NCBI GenBank assembly: GCA_963580455.1
Contig: OY756961.1
Location: forward strand, 23,789,001-23,853,000
DNA: 64,000 nucleotides
Origin: Euonymus europaeus
Lineage: Eukaryota > Streptophyta > Magnoliopsida > Celastrales > Celastraceae
Direction: 5' to 3'
Both the position numbers and the translations under genes were made by a program. Of the stretch, positions 24,531-36,209 are shown in pieces; position 1 is the stretch's first letter; every line of letters begins with the position of its first letter. The notes below the pieces were generated by a model. The model did no database searches and had not been told where the DNA came from. It saw only the letters and a list, made by a program, of their open reading frames with translations.

Positions 24531-24714
24531 TTTGAATGTTGGGAGTTGAGATTTAATTATCTTTTCCTTTTTCATTATTAACTTGAATTTTTTGGTTGTC
24601 TATCTAGGAAGCTCTTGTAGGTAGTTGTACTTTCATGTGTCACCTGTCATGCTGACTAGTCATATCTTATTTTTACTATCCTTTCATCGTTTTTTTTTAT
24701 TGTTGTGGTTCAGG

Positions 24715-24812
24715 CTTACTCAGGACAAACGCACACCCCATCTCGAATAGGAATCGAACCCAAGACTTCATTCTCTTGAGCAGTTAGGCTATATAGAATG
24801 GCTACCTCCATT
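24715..24812 (-). repeat. tRNA-derived SINE fragment (copy 1)
   Basis: On the minus strand an A-box-like TAGCCTAACTGCTC is followed ~25-30 bp later by a perfect B box GGTTCGATTCC (24750-24760). The spacing is tRNA-like, but the sequence does not fold as a cloverleaf by eye and has no acceptor stem partner, so a SINE head is more likely than a tRNA gene. It recurs at ~35245-35342. Confidence 0.4.
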
Positions 24813-25398
24813 CCCCTATATTTTATGCTTATATATATGACCAAACAAAAACAAAAATTGATAGACATGCCAAAACAATTTTAGTTAATTTTTTTACATT
24901 ATATATTTATAGTATTTAATAAAAATATTTATTCAATCATTTGATTATGAATGTACATGTAAGAACCACTCACATCTAACCTTGTACATTAATTAAGAAT
25001 CTCAGTCATTAACCAATGTTAAAAACGTCTCCATTCTTAAAACTCGCCTATTAATTGTGGTTTGACTATTTGGTCCTCGGTAGCTTCCCAATTTCCAATC
25101 ACTTCAAAAGACAACGATTTCGTCAAACAATTGTTTGACCCAATCAAAAAAACCTTTGAATTAAAGTCCCCGCTTGTCCTTCTAGACTCCCAATCAGAAA
25201 AACCTCAAAAGTCCCTGCATGTCCTTCAAGGGAGTAGTTTGCAACGGTCAATATGTCTCCTCTAGTCAACTCATCCGTACAACTTCTCCATGTATATATG
25301 TGTGTGTGTGTATATGTATATATTTACACCCTTCTTTTAACTAATAAGAGCTTGCGATATTAGAAGACACAACATAGATAGACATTCATCAACGATCG

Positions 25399-25680
25399 AT
25401 GGGCAGCAATAGAAAGCCAGTGAAGGTGGTGATCATCGACACCAAGTACGTCGAGACCGACGTGGGCAGCTTCAAGTCTGTGGTGCAGAAATTTACAGGC
25501 AAAGATTCAACGGGTACGCCATTAATGAAGGCCAAGAAGCCGGAGAAGAAGAAATTTTCAGCCGAATCTTCCTTTTCTTCTTCGTCTAATGAGTCCATTT
25601 TTATTAGAGAATTTTCGTTCAAAGAGTCTGATAGATTGTTCGAGGAAATGCCTCCACTTGATGAATTATTTGAATTTTAG
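25399..25680 (+). CDS. VQ motif-containing protein (VQ1/VQ10-like), copy 1
   Basis: A single-exon 93-residue protein. The VQ signature FxxxVQxxTG is at residues 25-34 (Phe25, Val29, Gln30, Thr33, Gly34), preceded by KVVIIDTKYVETD, which resembles the small Arabidopsis VQ1/VQ10 proteins. The rest is Lys-rich then Ser-rich, ending in an acidic PPLDELFEF tail. VQ proteins act in the nucleus as partners of WRKY factors in defence and stress responses; the partner here is not known. The start is the first ATG after the TATA-rich region at 25290-25325. The product is identical to the copy at 35928. The ORF on the opposite strand is a shadow. Confidence 0.92.
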   Translation: MGSNRKPVKVVIIDTKYVETDVGSFKSVVQKFTGKDSTGTPLMKAKKPEKKKFSAESSFSSSSNESIFIREFSFKESDRLFEEMPPLDELFEF

Positions 25681-25699
25681 GCAGAATTAGTTACGCATA

Positions 25700-27490
25700 A
25701 GTATATTGTACTTGTCGGGATGATTTTCCTTTTCTTTCTTTTATGTTTTAGGAGCTATATATATAGCTGGGTACGTATATTATGTTAATCTTTATTAATT
25801 TTCAGTGTAGATTGATTAGGGTTTCAGTTTTCAAAAGAGATAGTTGACAAGATTATTATTAATTAGGTGACGATTTCTCTTCTACTAAAAATTCGTCGGT
25901 GGGTGTGACGATTATGATTGATTTGGTATTTATTTATAGAATGAAGATTTTGTTCTACGACACAAGAAGAAGAGAAGTGCACTTTAATCTCTCTTTTTTG
26001 TTCATTATCCTATGAATCCACGTCAGTCATATGTAACGGTAACGGCACACATTTTGTATTGTAGATCATTATAAGATATGTTTTTTGTTAGGTGAAATAG
26101 AGAAAAAAAAATTGATCGAGATATGATTATGTAAGTTCAATGACTCATTTGTAACATTTAAAAGTGAGTGGTGGAATTATAACAAGGCTATCTTTTGATA
26201 ACCAAAAGTCGCATTCAAAAGATGTTCTTGTTGTGCCTGACCTAAAACTCCGTCCTTTTATCAGTAGGAAAATTAGCATGTGATTTAGAGAAGTCCTCCT
26301 ACTAAAACAATCCCAACCTTTTAGATCCATTCCTATCCAAATTTACCTACCACAGCTGAAACTTTCTTTTACTGGCTACAACAAACTCCTCAATAATAAT
26401 ATATTTTCCATCCTTCATCTATAGGGATCGGCATTGGATCCCAGGTAGGTCTGAAAATTTTAGACCCAGGCTTAATTATAAGTCCGAAAAATATATACAT
26501 ATATGTACACGCACATGCCCACTATCACATGGTGCGAATATATACAGTGTGACAGTGTATATATACATGCAAACTGTGCATCTATACAATATGACATTAT
26601 ATTTTTTGGATTTCGAACCGAATCAAGATTCACGAGCCAAATGATGAGACCTACTCCTATACCTCAGACTTTACTTTTATACTTTGCAGTTTTTTCCCCT
26701 TTCATCTCTCACCTTCAAAGTTTTAGCCTGCGTAGTTAATTTGGCAACCGTCAGCAGCCATTCCTTGAACACGGTTCCTCCTTCCTCGCAACGACCACTT
26801 TGACTTGGTCTTCACACCTGGGCCATGGTGATGATCTCTAATAATCGTTTGGGCTTGATCTTTCACGGGCCATCATCATTACGAAAGTACGAAGCCAACT
26901 TGGGCCCTTCTTCAAGCCTTTAACTTTAAACCTGGGCTTGAGCTGCTATTCGGCATTTTTTAAACAGGTCCACTAAATGCTAATTTAGGTGGCTTTTTTG
27001 CCATCCACCTCATCCCCTTCCCAAACCCCAAAATAACATTTGAGGTTTGTTTCTATACCCCAACCCAAAGTTGTCCGCTAGACTAAAAGATTAATATAGA
27101 TTTTGGGAAAATCATGGACACATGGTTGAACTTGCTCTTAGAGGGTGTTCAACCGATCCCCCAAAAAAATTTGTCATCCAACACATTCCGCTTCCCAAAC
27201 TCTAAAATAAAATTTGGGGTTTCCCATATTCCAAAGTTGGGGTTGTACTTTGTACCATTATCCCTTTTTAGAAAATATATATTATTTATTTTTCTCCCCT
27301 CTTTTTAATATTTTATTATTTATATTTCTAATAATAAATGTTATAAAACGTTAAAATATTAAATGTGACGTTGAAAAAGAGATATGTGGTCGGATTGGTA
27401 TTAAAATAAGGGTTCTCTAAAATTGATTTTTAATTAAAATAGGAAAAATCATGTAACTTATTTGGATACATGGTTTGACTTGCTTTTATG
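25700..27490. other. Non-coding flank downstream of VQ copy 1
   Basis: No gene is supported here. The stretch includes VQ 3' flank, fragments rich in GGGCTTG/GGCCC words at 26.8-26.95 kb, and AT-rich low-complexity DNA. The equivalent in copy 2 (36.2-38.0 kb) differs by several short indels. Confidence 0.45.
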
Positions 27491-27499
27491 GCCTGACCC

Positions 27500-27899
27500 C
27501 AATATAAGCAACAACAATGGAGAGATTTGTTGAATCAACAATTTCAAATTTTGGGTCTCACCTCTATTACACAAAATTCAAACACACATTTATCAATACA
27601 GCCACATCAGCAAAACACGTTTTATAATATAATCATATCATCAAAACACAAATCGCTAAACATTTTCTTATCTCAATTTTAGTCAAGTCATCCACTTTTC
27701 TATCCTTTATACTATCCTTATCAAATTTACACCAAAATCAAGACTGAATCTCACATTGTTTACAAAAAATAAACAACATCATAATCCATTTCACCGAAAT
27801 ACATATTCAAATACAACCACATCAACAAAACACGTCTTTCAATAGAGTCACATCAATAAAAACACACAATTTTTCGGCTCAACAAAATGCAAGGTTGCT
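27500..27899. mobile_element. Tourist-like MITE relic (copy 1)
   Basis: The segment runs from GCAACAACAATGGAG to an inverted CAAGGTTGC end, and its interior repeats CATCA(A/G)CAAAACAC words found also at 40320-40558 and 41862-41924. The flanks are TAA and TAT, a weak match for a 3-bp TAA target duplication. The boundaries are tentative. Confidence 0.35.
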
Positions 27900-27959
27900 A
27901 TTTAAACAAAAAAAAATATATAATATGGTTTGTATCTTTCAATCAACGGGGAGAAAAAA

Positions 27960-29748
27960 AAATCATATAGGGTTAGGGCCTAGAGCATCTTTCTAGATTG
28001 GGTATGGGCTTCAGACCAAACCCCTACAGTTCTCTCTGTCTTTCCAACAAATTATCATTTTGTTTATTTATTAATCAATGACAAATACGTCACTCAAATC
28101 AATTATTATTATTATGGGTAGGAGTCAAATCCATAATTGACGAGGTCAAAAGGTGATTGAAACCTCAACCTCAAACTTTTCTTATTGCGCTCGGTTAAGA
28201 AAAAGAAGGAAGCTGGGGGTGTTGGGAGTCAAAACGCGGCGTTGCACACATGTCCTAAGTTGCGTGGTCAAGTAAAGCAACCGTAAAGGAAGAAGGACGC
28301 GTGGCATATATCAACTGCCAAAAGAGTTGGCGGCAGGTTTTGGCCGTTGAACATTCAATTAAAATGACCCCCCCATTGTTGTCGTTTTGTATCATCTATC
28401 ATCCATCTGCTTTTTGCTCAATCTCCATGCTCCTTTCCGACCGAAAGGAAAGGAGAGAGTGGAGTGTGACACATTCTTTTCGGCATTGATCGGATCGAAA
28501 GTTAATAGTTGGTTGGTTGGATGAGGAATAAGATCTTTATCCCTCCACTCCAATCTACACGTAAAACCAAGGGCGAACCCATAATTTTATCTCAGGTGGC
28601 AATCATGTCGATATTAGAGATCAGCTCATTGAAAAATACGGTAATACTAAATATACCTACTAAAGATGTCCTAAAAGATCTCAAATTCTATCTGATAAAT
28701 CATATACCATAAATTTTGGGAAGAGAATACGCTTTTGAAATTCCAACACATGTGCATTGTCTCACATGAGACACTTAACATTTTCCTCCGAAAATTAGGA
28801 CCAACTTAACTTAACTACACATAAATGATTTTAATTATCCAATTAAATGTAATCACATGTCATCCATTTATGTAGTACACAAAAGTCGAACAAAATCAAG
28901 GAATAAATGTGAGGCTGGATTTTGCTTTCATCATGTGTCGATTATTGATTGGCTGTGGCCACCGTGTTGGTGCTCCGACAGAGTGAAAGGAAGAGTAGTA
29001 ATGCTAGGAACATCCTCCGTAGATAGTGTTTGTTTTAATTCCACTTCAATTGAGGTTTCATAATCGAACACAAATCGAATCCTTTTATTTTAGGAACTAG
29101 GATCGTGTCAATCTCTAATGATTGACTAATATTCAGTTAGCTACATGAGTCAACGATCCCCAATAATTTGGGGATTGAGGAGGTCTGCAAGACTCCGACC
29201 TTCCTTCATAGCTTTGCTTGTCTTGTAGAGACCTGAGTTGTTCGTCGAAAAATAACCCATGTGCTTGGCTATTTTGAGGTGATTAAAGTCGGCTCAATGA
29301 CATGTGACACGTAATGTCTTTCTTCTTGGACATGTGTCATGAGATTTTTATCCTTTTACAATAAATATGAGAAACGCACACTTACGCAAAATCAATGAAA
29401 CTGCATATTTGAACAAATAAGGCATTCATTCATTCAAACAAAACAATCAAATAAAAAAAGAGAAGTGCGCGCATTCCATCATAAAATGATTTGTAAGAAG
29501 TACGTAAGGATTCCATCAATTGAAGTCTGAAGATATATACAACGAAACAATAACTCCATTCATCATCAATACTATGAAACTCTAGTTATTACAATTTCAT
29601 AGAACATTAGCATGTAAAACTAAAAAGGTAAAAAAAAAACTTCTCAAAAAAGGAAATAATTATGAATACAAATATGATATTAATAAAAATTAATAGTAAT
29701 TGTATCTTAATGCGAGTGTTTTCATAGCCGAAAAGGTGATCAACCCAC
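27960..29748. other. Right part of duplication copy 1, no gene seen
   Basis: Short open frames (for example 28301-28489) have no recognisable domain and no splice support. The DNA is nearly identical to 38440-40234. Nothing functional is evident. Confidence 0.45.
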
Positions 29749-29781
29749 CAGCTTTTTTCTTGATCTTAGCTACAGAAACCC

Positions 29782-30999
29782 TCAAGCTTTGCCAAATTTC
29801 CCATAAATTTCAGTCAAATTAGTATCATGAAAAGGGAAATATCTAGGGATGAAAATGAGCCGGGCTGTCCGCGGGCGGCTCGCGGGCGGCCCGTTAGAGG
29901 CCCGGCCCGAGCTCGGCTCTTAAGTAAAAAGAGCCGAGCTCGAGCCTATTAATGGGCCCGTTTGGTTAAACGGGCCGAGCTCGGGCTTGAAGAAGCCCGG
30001 CTTGTAAGCCCTAGGGCCTATATATATTATTACATATATATATATATATAACATATACATTATATATATAATATATATATCTATACTATATATTATATAT
30101 ATACATATTATATATGTATATATATGAAAATATTATATAGATATATATTTATAATCAAACAAATAATTAATATATATTAATTAAAACACAACTAAAATAT
30201 TACAAACGGGCCTTTAGGGCCGGGCTTAGGGCCAAGCCCTTTTAAAACGAGCCGAGCCCGAGCTCGATTTTTTTTGGCCCTATCGAGCTCGGGCCGAGCC
30301 CGGGCTTGTTAAAAAATATAGGGCCGGGCCTAGGGCCTGTCAAGGCCCGGCTCAGCCCGGCCCTATTTCATCCCTAGAAATATCCAGTCAATAAGACATA
30401 TAAGACAACCCCTACAAGACCAGATGTCAGCCTTACTCCCATCCATAGCCTCCATATTAATAAGTTCAGAAGCAACATAGGCAGGAGACAGGAGTACTGC
30501 AAGTAGTGTGAAGTAGCCCATCCTGTCACTTGGATTCAGCGAGATGCTGAGGCCACTCAACCCAAAATCAGTGATCATTAGATCCATGTCCTCATCCAAC
30601 AATAGATTCTTGCTTTATATCGCTGTTATAAACACCACTAATGTGGCAGAAATCAACTGCATTAATCACTGAATTAAACATTTCCTTGCAACATCATTGT
30701 TTAACCTTCTTTTAGTCCCCAAGTTAAACAGCTCACCGCCTTTAGCATATTTCATGACAAACTAAATCCTACATTTTGGAGGCCGCGACCTCATACAGCT
30801 GCACAATGTTATGTGTCCAAGTGTCCAATAATTCTCTAACAGATATATGTCGCTTAATTTGATCCATCAGACAAACCCTCAATGCCTTCTTTTTGTCAAT
30901 TACCTTGATGGCCATACTCTGGTTAGTTCTAATGCTCCTCCAAAACTAAACCTTTGCAAAGGTGCATTGGCCTAATAGTCTCCTCCACTCAAATTTGTG
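29782..30999 (-). pseudogene. CIPK-type kinase fossil split by hAT element (copy 2)
   Basis: This has the same kinase remnant as 19790-20463 with the same stops. It is interrupted at 29844-30376 by a hAT insertion and carries an extra six bases (GACAGG) near 30486. The interior piece [20 protein letters not shown] is intact at 30510-30600. It has no coding potential. Confidence 0.85.
29844..30376. mobile_element. Non-autonomous hAT element, 533 bp
   Basis: The element starts TAGGGATGAAAATGAGCC and ends with the inverted GGCCCTATTTCATCCCTA. It is flanked by the 8-bp duplication GAAATATC (29836-29843, 30377-30384). Copy 1 of the segmental duplication has the empty site with a single GAAATATC near 19848. 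Subterminal DNA is rich in GCCCGGC/GAGCTCGG palindromic words, and the centre is (AT)n. No transposase frame is present. Confidence 0.93.
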
Positions 31000-31896
31000 T
31001 AAGTACACTTGGTTTATGTTCTACCCGAGCTCAAACTATAACATTTTTCATAAATAATGTGCGATTTACAAAGTCGAAATCGCAGAAGAGAAGCAACTCC
31101 ACTGTCTTCACAAATCATGCAAAGAAAACAGGCACTCACTCATTATGCACATGGGCACACTAGAGAGAACTGCAACTCATACATCTGGCCTCACCAAGGA
31201 CAAAGAACAGCAGCTCTAACATACCAACAACTTCACAGGTTTGAGAGACTGACCTCAGAAAGTCAGAACACAGACACAACTTTCTAAGGTCCCTGTGTCT
31301 TTCTCAATAAGCACAAGCTTGCTGAAAGTACTCCTAGTAGGACAAATAATGCCGTTAGCATATCACTTAGATTTTTAGCAGATTATTCTAACATAGAGGA
31401 TTTTAAATCCTTGGACGAAGCCATAACTCCAATTATTGATCCCGGAAACAATCAGCATCCCAAACAACTATCATTCGTCAATGTGATTTCTTACCAGAAT
31501 CAACTAAAGGGACTTCTCTACTTTAATAACTCATTACTAGCCAGGCACCACCAATCAAAAAATGAATTTAAATAATAAAAGCAATCGGTCACTGCACAGC
31601 CATTTAAGTAATAGAGGATCACCCAGTCGCAAGAAAGCGAACAAAAAAAATTTACTCCATAAATTATGCTTCCCCTACTCTACTTAACATCTTCATTGAT
31701 TCCTAGCCCCTCTTTGGATGAGAGTATACGCTGTCACCCATACTCTCAGACAATCCAAAGTCCCAAAATGTATTTGCAAGATGAGAACAGCTATGATTGC
31801 AATACGGTAAATCAAGGCAGAGAGACCCAACTCGTGAAGAATTATTTTTAAAAAATGAAACGCATCGGGTTTTAATTATCAACAAGTAACGAATAC

Positions 31897-31986
31897 CTTG
31901 TTGAAGAAGATCTGACCGCTGGAGAGAGCAATATAGAGCAGAATGTAAGCATACGTTACCACTCCTTTCCATTTCCGATCCGCCAT
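31897..31986 (-). pseudogene. Duplicate first exon of the translocator gene (copy 2)
   Basis: This encodes the same 30 residues as exon 1 at 21367-21456 ([15 protein letters not shown]) with an intact ATG and an intact GT donor (31896-31895). The rest of the gene was not duplicated, because the breakpoint lies within intron 1. On its own it is a fragment. Transcription from here could still splice to exon 2 at 18445 and give the same protein, so it may be an alternative promoter and first exon; that is inference. Confidence 0.8.
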
Positions 31987-32723
31987 GTCCGCAAGTAGTG
32001 ATCACCACTCACTTGCTCACGGTCTTTCTTTTGAATCTATTAAATACTGATTCCTTTCTTTCGTCAATTTCAATTCTCGATCACTTGATTGTGTTATTTT
32101 CAGCTACTTCGGTCGGAGCACAATGAAGAAGCCGAAGAAGACGAACGCCAAAAGTGAGACATTGACCGACTTATTGATTGGGCCTTGTTCGACAAATGGG
32201 CCTAAGCAATCTAAAGGAATATAAATTTGTACAAGTTAACCCCGCCCCATTTGTCTTATTGCAAACCCGTATTTAATACATCATCTGCATTGTTTTGAAG
32301 CTCAATCCCTTTCTTTTTAGCCACTCTCCATTTGCTTCTCTGCATGCACACTGTTGCTTAAGTCAAGGTTTGCTTCAGTTCCCGATTGTTTAATTTTTTA
32401 GCTTTTCCTTCGTATATTCTGATGTGTTTGTATGATTCTTCATCTGGGTGTTTTTTAAAAGGACATATTTTGTTATTAGTTGAAGCCTGACGAAGCTTTG
32501 AACATTTGTTACTCTATTCGAATTGTTTTGAATTTCAAAGATGAAAAGCTCAACTTTCTATCGAGGGTCCTCTGTTTGAAGATATAATCTTTAACTCTGT
32601 ATATTTTCTCATATGATCAGTGGCTAAATTTTTTGGGAGCCCATCATCTGTTTGTCTTTTTGTCCATGAACACGTTTTAGCCTGATTTTTGTTTTCTCAG
32701 GGCATTGACCATTTATCGCCCAG

Positions 32724-34300
32724 ATGGAGATCACCAACGTCGCTGAATGTGAGGCAATTGCAAAGCAAAAACTGCCAAAGATGGTGTATGACTACTACGC
32801 GTCAGGCGCAGAGGACCAGTGGACTCTCCGAGAGAACAGAAATGCATTCTCAAGAATTCTGTGAGATTTTCTCCTCATCTTTGAAAGAAAACCCCCTGAA
32901 GATGGACTTCATTGTATTCCTTTGCAGGAATTTTCAATTCTTGTCATCATCTTCAAGCATTAACATTATTAAATGTATTCGGTGTTGTGGATTCTCAGAA
33001 AGTACTTCATGAATGAAATATAGGTTTGGACCACGTATTCTTATTGATGTGAGCAACATTGACATGACGACTACTGTCTTGGGCTTCAAAATATCAAAAT
33101 ACGCTTTCTCCCACAAGTTGTTCCTCTTCTCTGTGTGCACGTAGCCTGTTTCCTACTATCCTTGGCGTGTCACTTCCCTATACTTAATTTGTGTATGTTC
33201 TGTTCAGAACATGCCTTCTCCCACAAATCGTTCTTGTTACGATTTGAACCTCAAACTAATGGATTATGTAGAATCACAAGTAGAGATAAAGAGTAATCAA
33301 AACATAAAGAACACAAGAATTACGTGATTCGGCTTTAGTCTACGTCCACGGGGAGAAGGGTGATCGATTTTTCGTATTAGGTTGAGAGAGTACAAGAACA
33401 CACACTTTCACACCTTCAAAAACAAAGACTGGGTTCTGTTTTTCAACCCAGAAAACGCATGTGCACCTAGGCGCTACAGTAACCCGCCTAGGCGCTTACA
33501 CTCAAAATCTCTCTTAAAATCACACTCTGTCCTGGGCGCTACAGTACCCGCCTAGGCGCGCTACAATAACCCACCCAGTACAGAATTGTCACAGATCAAC
33601 CAAAAACACCAAAAATTGATTCTGCTCTAGGCGCTACAGTAACCACGCTCAGTCCAGATTCTTCACTAATCAACTACAACACCAAAAAACCGAATCTGCT
33701 CTAGCCGCTACAGTAACCGCGCCTAGCCGCACCGCCCAGTACAGTTCTGTCACAAATCAATAGTTCTCTTCTCTGTGTGCACGAAGCCTGTTTCCTACTC
33801 TCCTCGGCGTGTCACTTCTTTTGTTTCTGCCCTGAAATAGTTGCATTAATTTACGATTTTAAGTTGTGACTGGTTTAACAAGTCGTTGGAATTTTCTTCT
33901 TAAAAAATTTCTTATCCACACTAGAACTCTTATTTGAATTTTGTACTAAAATGAAAATATCAGTTGGCTTGCAAAATTGGCATGAATAATCAATAGTAGA
34001 GAATTTTGGCTATTGATGCATCGCTGGTTCCATACATTATTTTTATTAGTTAATGTGTTCTGAATTTCTTCTGAGACACGCTTAGATTGAGAGTAATTTA
34101 TTGTCATGTCAGATTGGACAGCCTGTGGTGTCCTCGTTGGCTGCCGAAGGAGAGGCTGGCGTGAGAAAAGTACTTCAAATGCTACGTGATGAGTTCGAGC
34201 TACTATGGCGCTAAGTGGCTGTCGTTCTCTGAAGGAAATCACTCGTAATCACATTGTGACTGACTGGGACTTCCCACACGTACCCTCATCTGGTGCCCAA
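32724..34300 (+). pseudogene. Glycolate oxidase pseudogene, copy 2
   Basis: Same structure as 22194-23770: exon 1 at 32724-32860, exon 2 remnant at 33024-33096, terminal exon from 34113, the same missing middle and the same one-base frameshift near 34201. The lesions are shared, so the gene was already dead before the duplication. Copy 2 keeps the family-typical AEDQW and RNHIVT residues that copy 1 has changed, but has its own Tyr-to-Cys in the ECEAIAK segment. Confidence 0.92.
33235..33762. mobile_element. Solo-LTR-like insertion in glycolate oxidase pseudogene (copy 2)
   Basis: This is the duplicate of 22705-23232 with the same ends and the same GTTCT flanks. It is present in both copies at the same site, so the insertion predates the 10-kb duplication. 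Confidence 0.55.
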
Positions 34301-35927
34301 GTTATAGAAATACCTCAGAACAACAGGAAATGCATTTATACTGCCGAAGTTATGGCATTGTTTATTTGACTCGTCAAGAATCTGCCTGTGTATATGGATC
34401 CCAACTTGTTTCACTGTCAACGATTCTTGCAAGAATTCTGGAACTTTAGTCTTTCTTTTTTGATGCATTTTCATGGCTACATGGATTTGATCTATATAAA
34501 TTTGAGCTCATGGATTTCGAGCTTCCTCTCCATGACTATATAAGCAAAAGTATCCTTTTTATACTCGAGGTAGTTGTTTGGCAAATTGAACCCATGACCG
34601 GATTTTTTTTCTTTTTTTTTGTAAGTGCCCACGACCTGATTCATGGTGATGAGGTGAAATAAGAACCAAGCCACTCAGGCCTCTGATACCAAATATCTGT
34701 ATGTGTGGATGCAACACGTTAATAGTTGAGAGGGTTTTGACATAATGGCTAACCTCTTCAATCCTACAAGAATAATAGAACAACGGTCCTTCGTGACCTT
34801 AATTAGGATACTCTGACATTCTAAGTCTAGACTGAAGTATTGTAATTCAGAGTGTGCGTAGATTGACCTACCCTCGGTCTTTCTTATATAAAGGTTAAAT
34901 AATACGATGAGATGAAACATATTGTTATTGACATCATTGTTTGTTTTGAATCGTGATAATATCAAACATTCTATCATTGATACATGATCATCTGATCATT
35001 GTTCGTTTTGAATCGTGATAATATCAAACATTCTACTATTGATACACGATCATCTGACGATTTGAATGTTGGGAGTTGAGATTTAATTATCTTTTCCTTT
35101 TTCATTATTAACTTGAATTTTTTGGTTGTCTATCTAGGAAGCTCTTGTAGGTAGTTGTACTTTCATGTGTCACCTGTCATGCTGACTAGTCATATCTTAT
35201 TTTTACTATCCTTTCATCGTTTTTTTTTATTGTTGTGGTTCAGGCTTACTCAGGACAAACGCACACCCCATCTCGAATAGGAATCGAACCCAAGACTTCA
35301 TTCTCTTGAGCAGTTAGGCTATATAGAATGGCTAACTCCATTCCCCTATATTTTATGCTTATATATATGACCAAACAAAAACAAAAATTGATAGACATGC
35401 CAAAACAATTTTAGTTAATTTTTTTACATTATATATTTATAGTATTTAATAAAAATATTTATTCAATCATTTGATTATGAATGTACATGTAAGAACCACT
35501 CACATCTAACCTTGTACATTAATTAAGAATCTCAGTCATTAACCAATGTTAAAAACGTCTCCATTCTTAAAACTCGCCTATTAATTGTGGTTTGACTATT
35601 TGGTCCTCGGTAGCTTCCCAATTTCCAATCACTTAAAAAGACAACGATTTCGTCAAACAATTGTTTGACCCAATCAAAAAAACCTTGAATTAAAGTCCCC
35701 GCTTGTCCTTCTAGACTCCCAATCAGAAAAACCTCAAAAGTCCCTGCATGTCCTTCAAGGGAGTAGTTTGCAACGGTCAATATGTCTCCTCTAGTCAACT
35801 CATCCGTACAACTTCTCCATGTATATATGTGTGTGTGTGTATATGTATATATTTACACCCTTCTTTTAACTAATAAGAGCTTGCGATATTAGAAGACACA
35901 ACATAGATAGACATTCATCAACGATCG

Positions 35928-36209
35928 ATGGGCAGCAATAGAAAGCCAGTGAAGGTGGTGATCATCGACACCAAGTACGTCGAGACCGACGTGGGCAGCT
36001 TCAAGTCTGTGGTGCAGAAATTTACAGGCAAAGATTCAACGGGTACGCCATTAATGAAGGCCAAGAAGCCGGAGAAGAAGAAATTTTCAGCCGAATCTTC
36101 CTTTTCTTCTTCGTCTAATGAGTCCATTTTTATTAGAGAATTTTCGTTCAAAGAGTCTGATAGATTGTTCGAGGAAATGCCTCCACTTGATGAATTATTT
36201 GAATTTTAG
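35928..36209 (+). CDS. VQ motif-containing protein, copy 2
   Basis: This encodes the same 93 residues as the gene at 25399-25680, including VQ core Phe25..Val29-Gln30..Thr33-Gly34. The upstream ~120 bp, including the (TG)n/TATA-rich stretch, is also duplicated essentially unchanged, so both genes should have the same basal promoter. No silent difference is evident in the coding part. Dosage or identical redundancy is the simplest reading. Confidence 0.92.
   Translation: MGSNRKPVKVVIIDTKYVETDVGSFKSVVQKFTGKDSTGTPLMKAKKPEKKKFSAESSFSSSSNESIFIREFSFKESDRLFEEMPPLDELFEF

Larger units (their letters stand above)
19761..29748 (+). repeat. Tandem segmental duplication, copy 1 (9,988 bp)
   Basis: Everything from CAGCTTTTTTCTTGATC at 19761 to GGTGATCAACCCAC at 29748 recurs, in order and orientation, at 29749-40234. 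At the junction (29748/29749) the right end of one copy is fused directly to the left end of the next, with no visible microhomology. Contents: CIPK fossil, translocator exon 1 and upstream region, glycolate oxidase pseudogene, retroelement remnants and a VQ gene. By eye most of the unit is ~98-99% identical between copies, except for one diverged patch at ~27.15-27.96 kb. Confidence 0.97.

Noticed and set aside
24715..24812. Possible tRNA gene because of a perfect B box
   Set aside because: No acceptor stem or full cloverleaf could be drawn; kept only as a SINE fragment.
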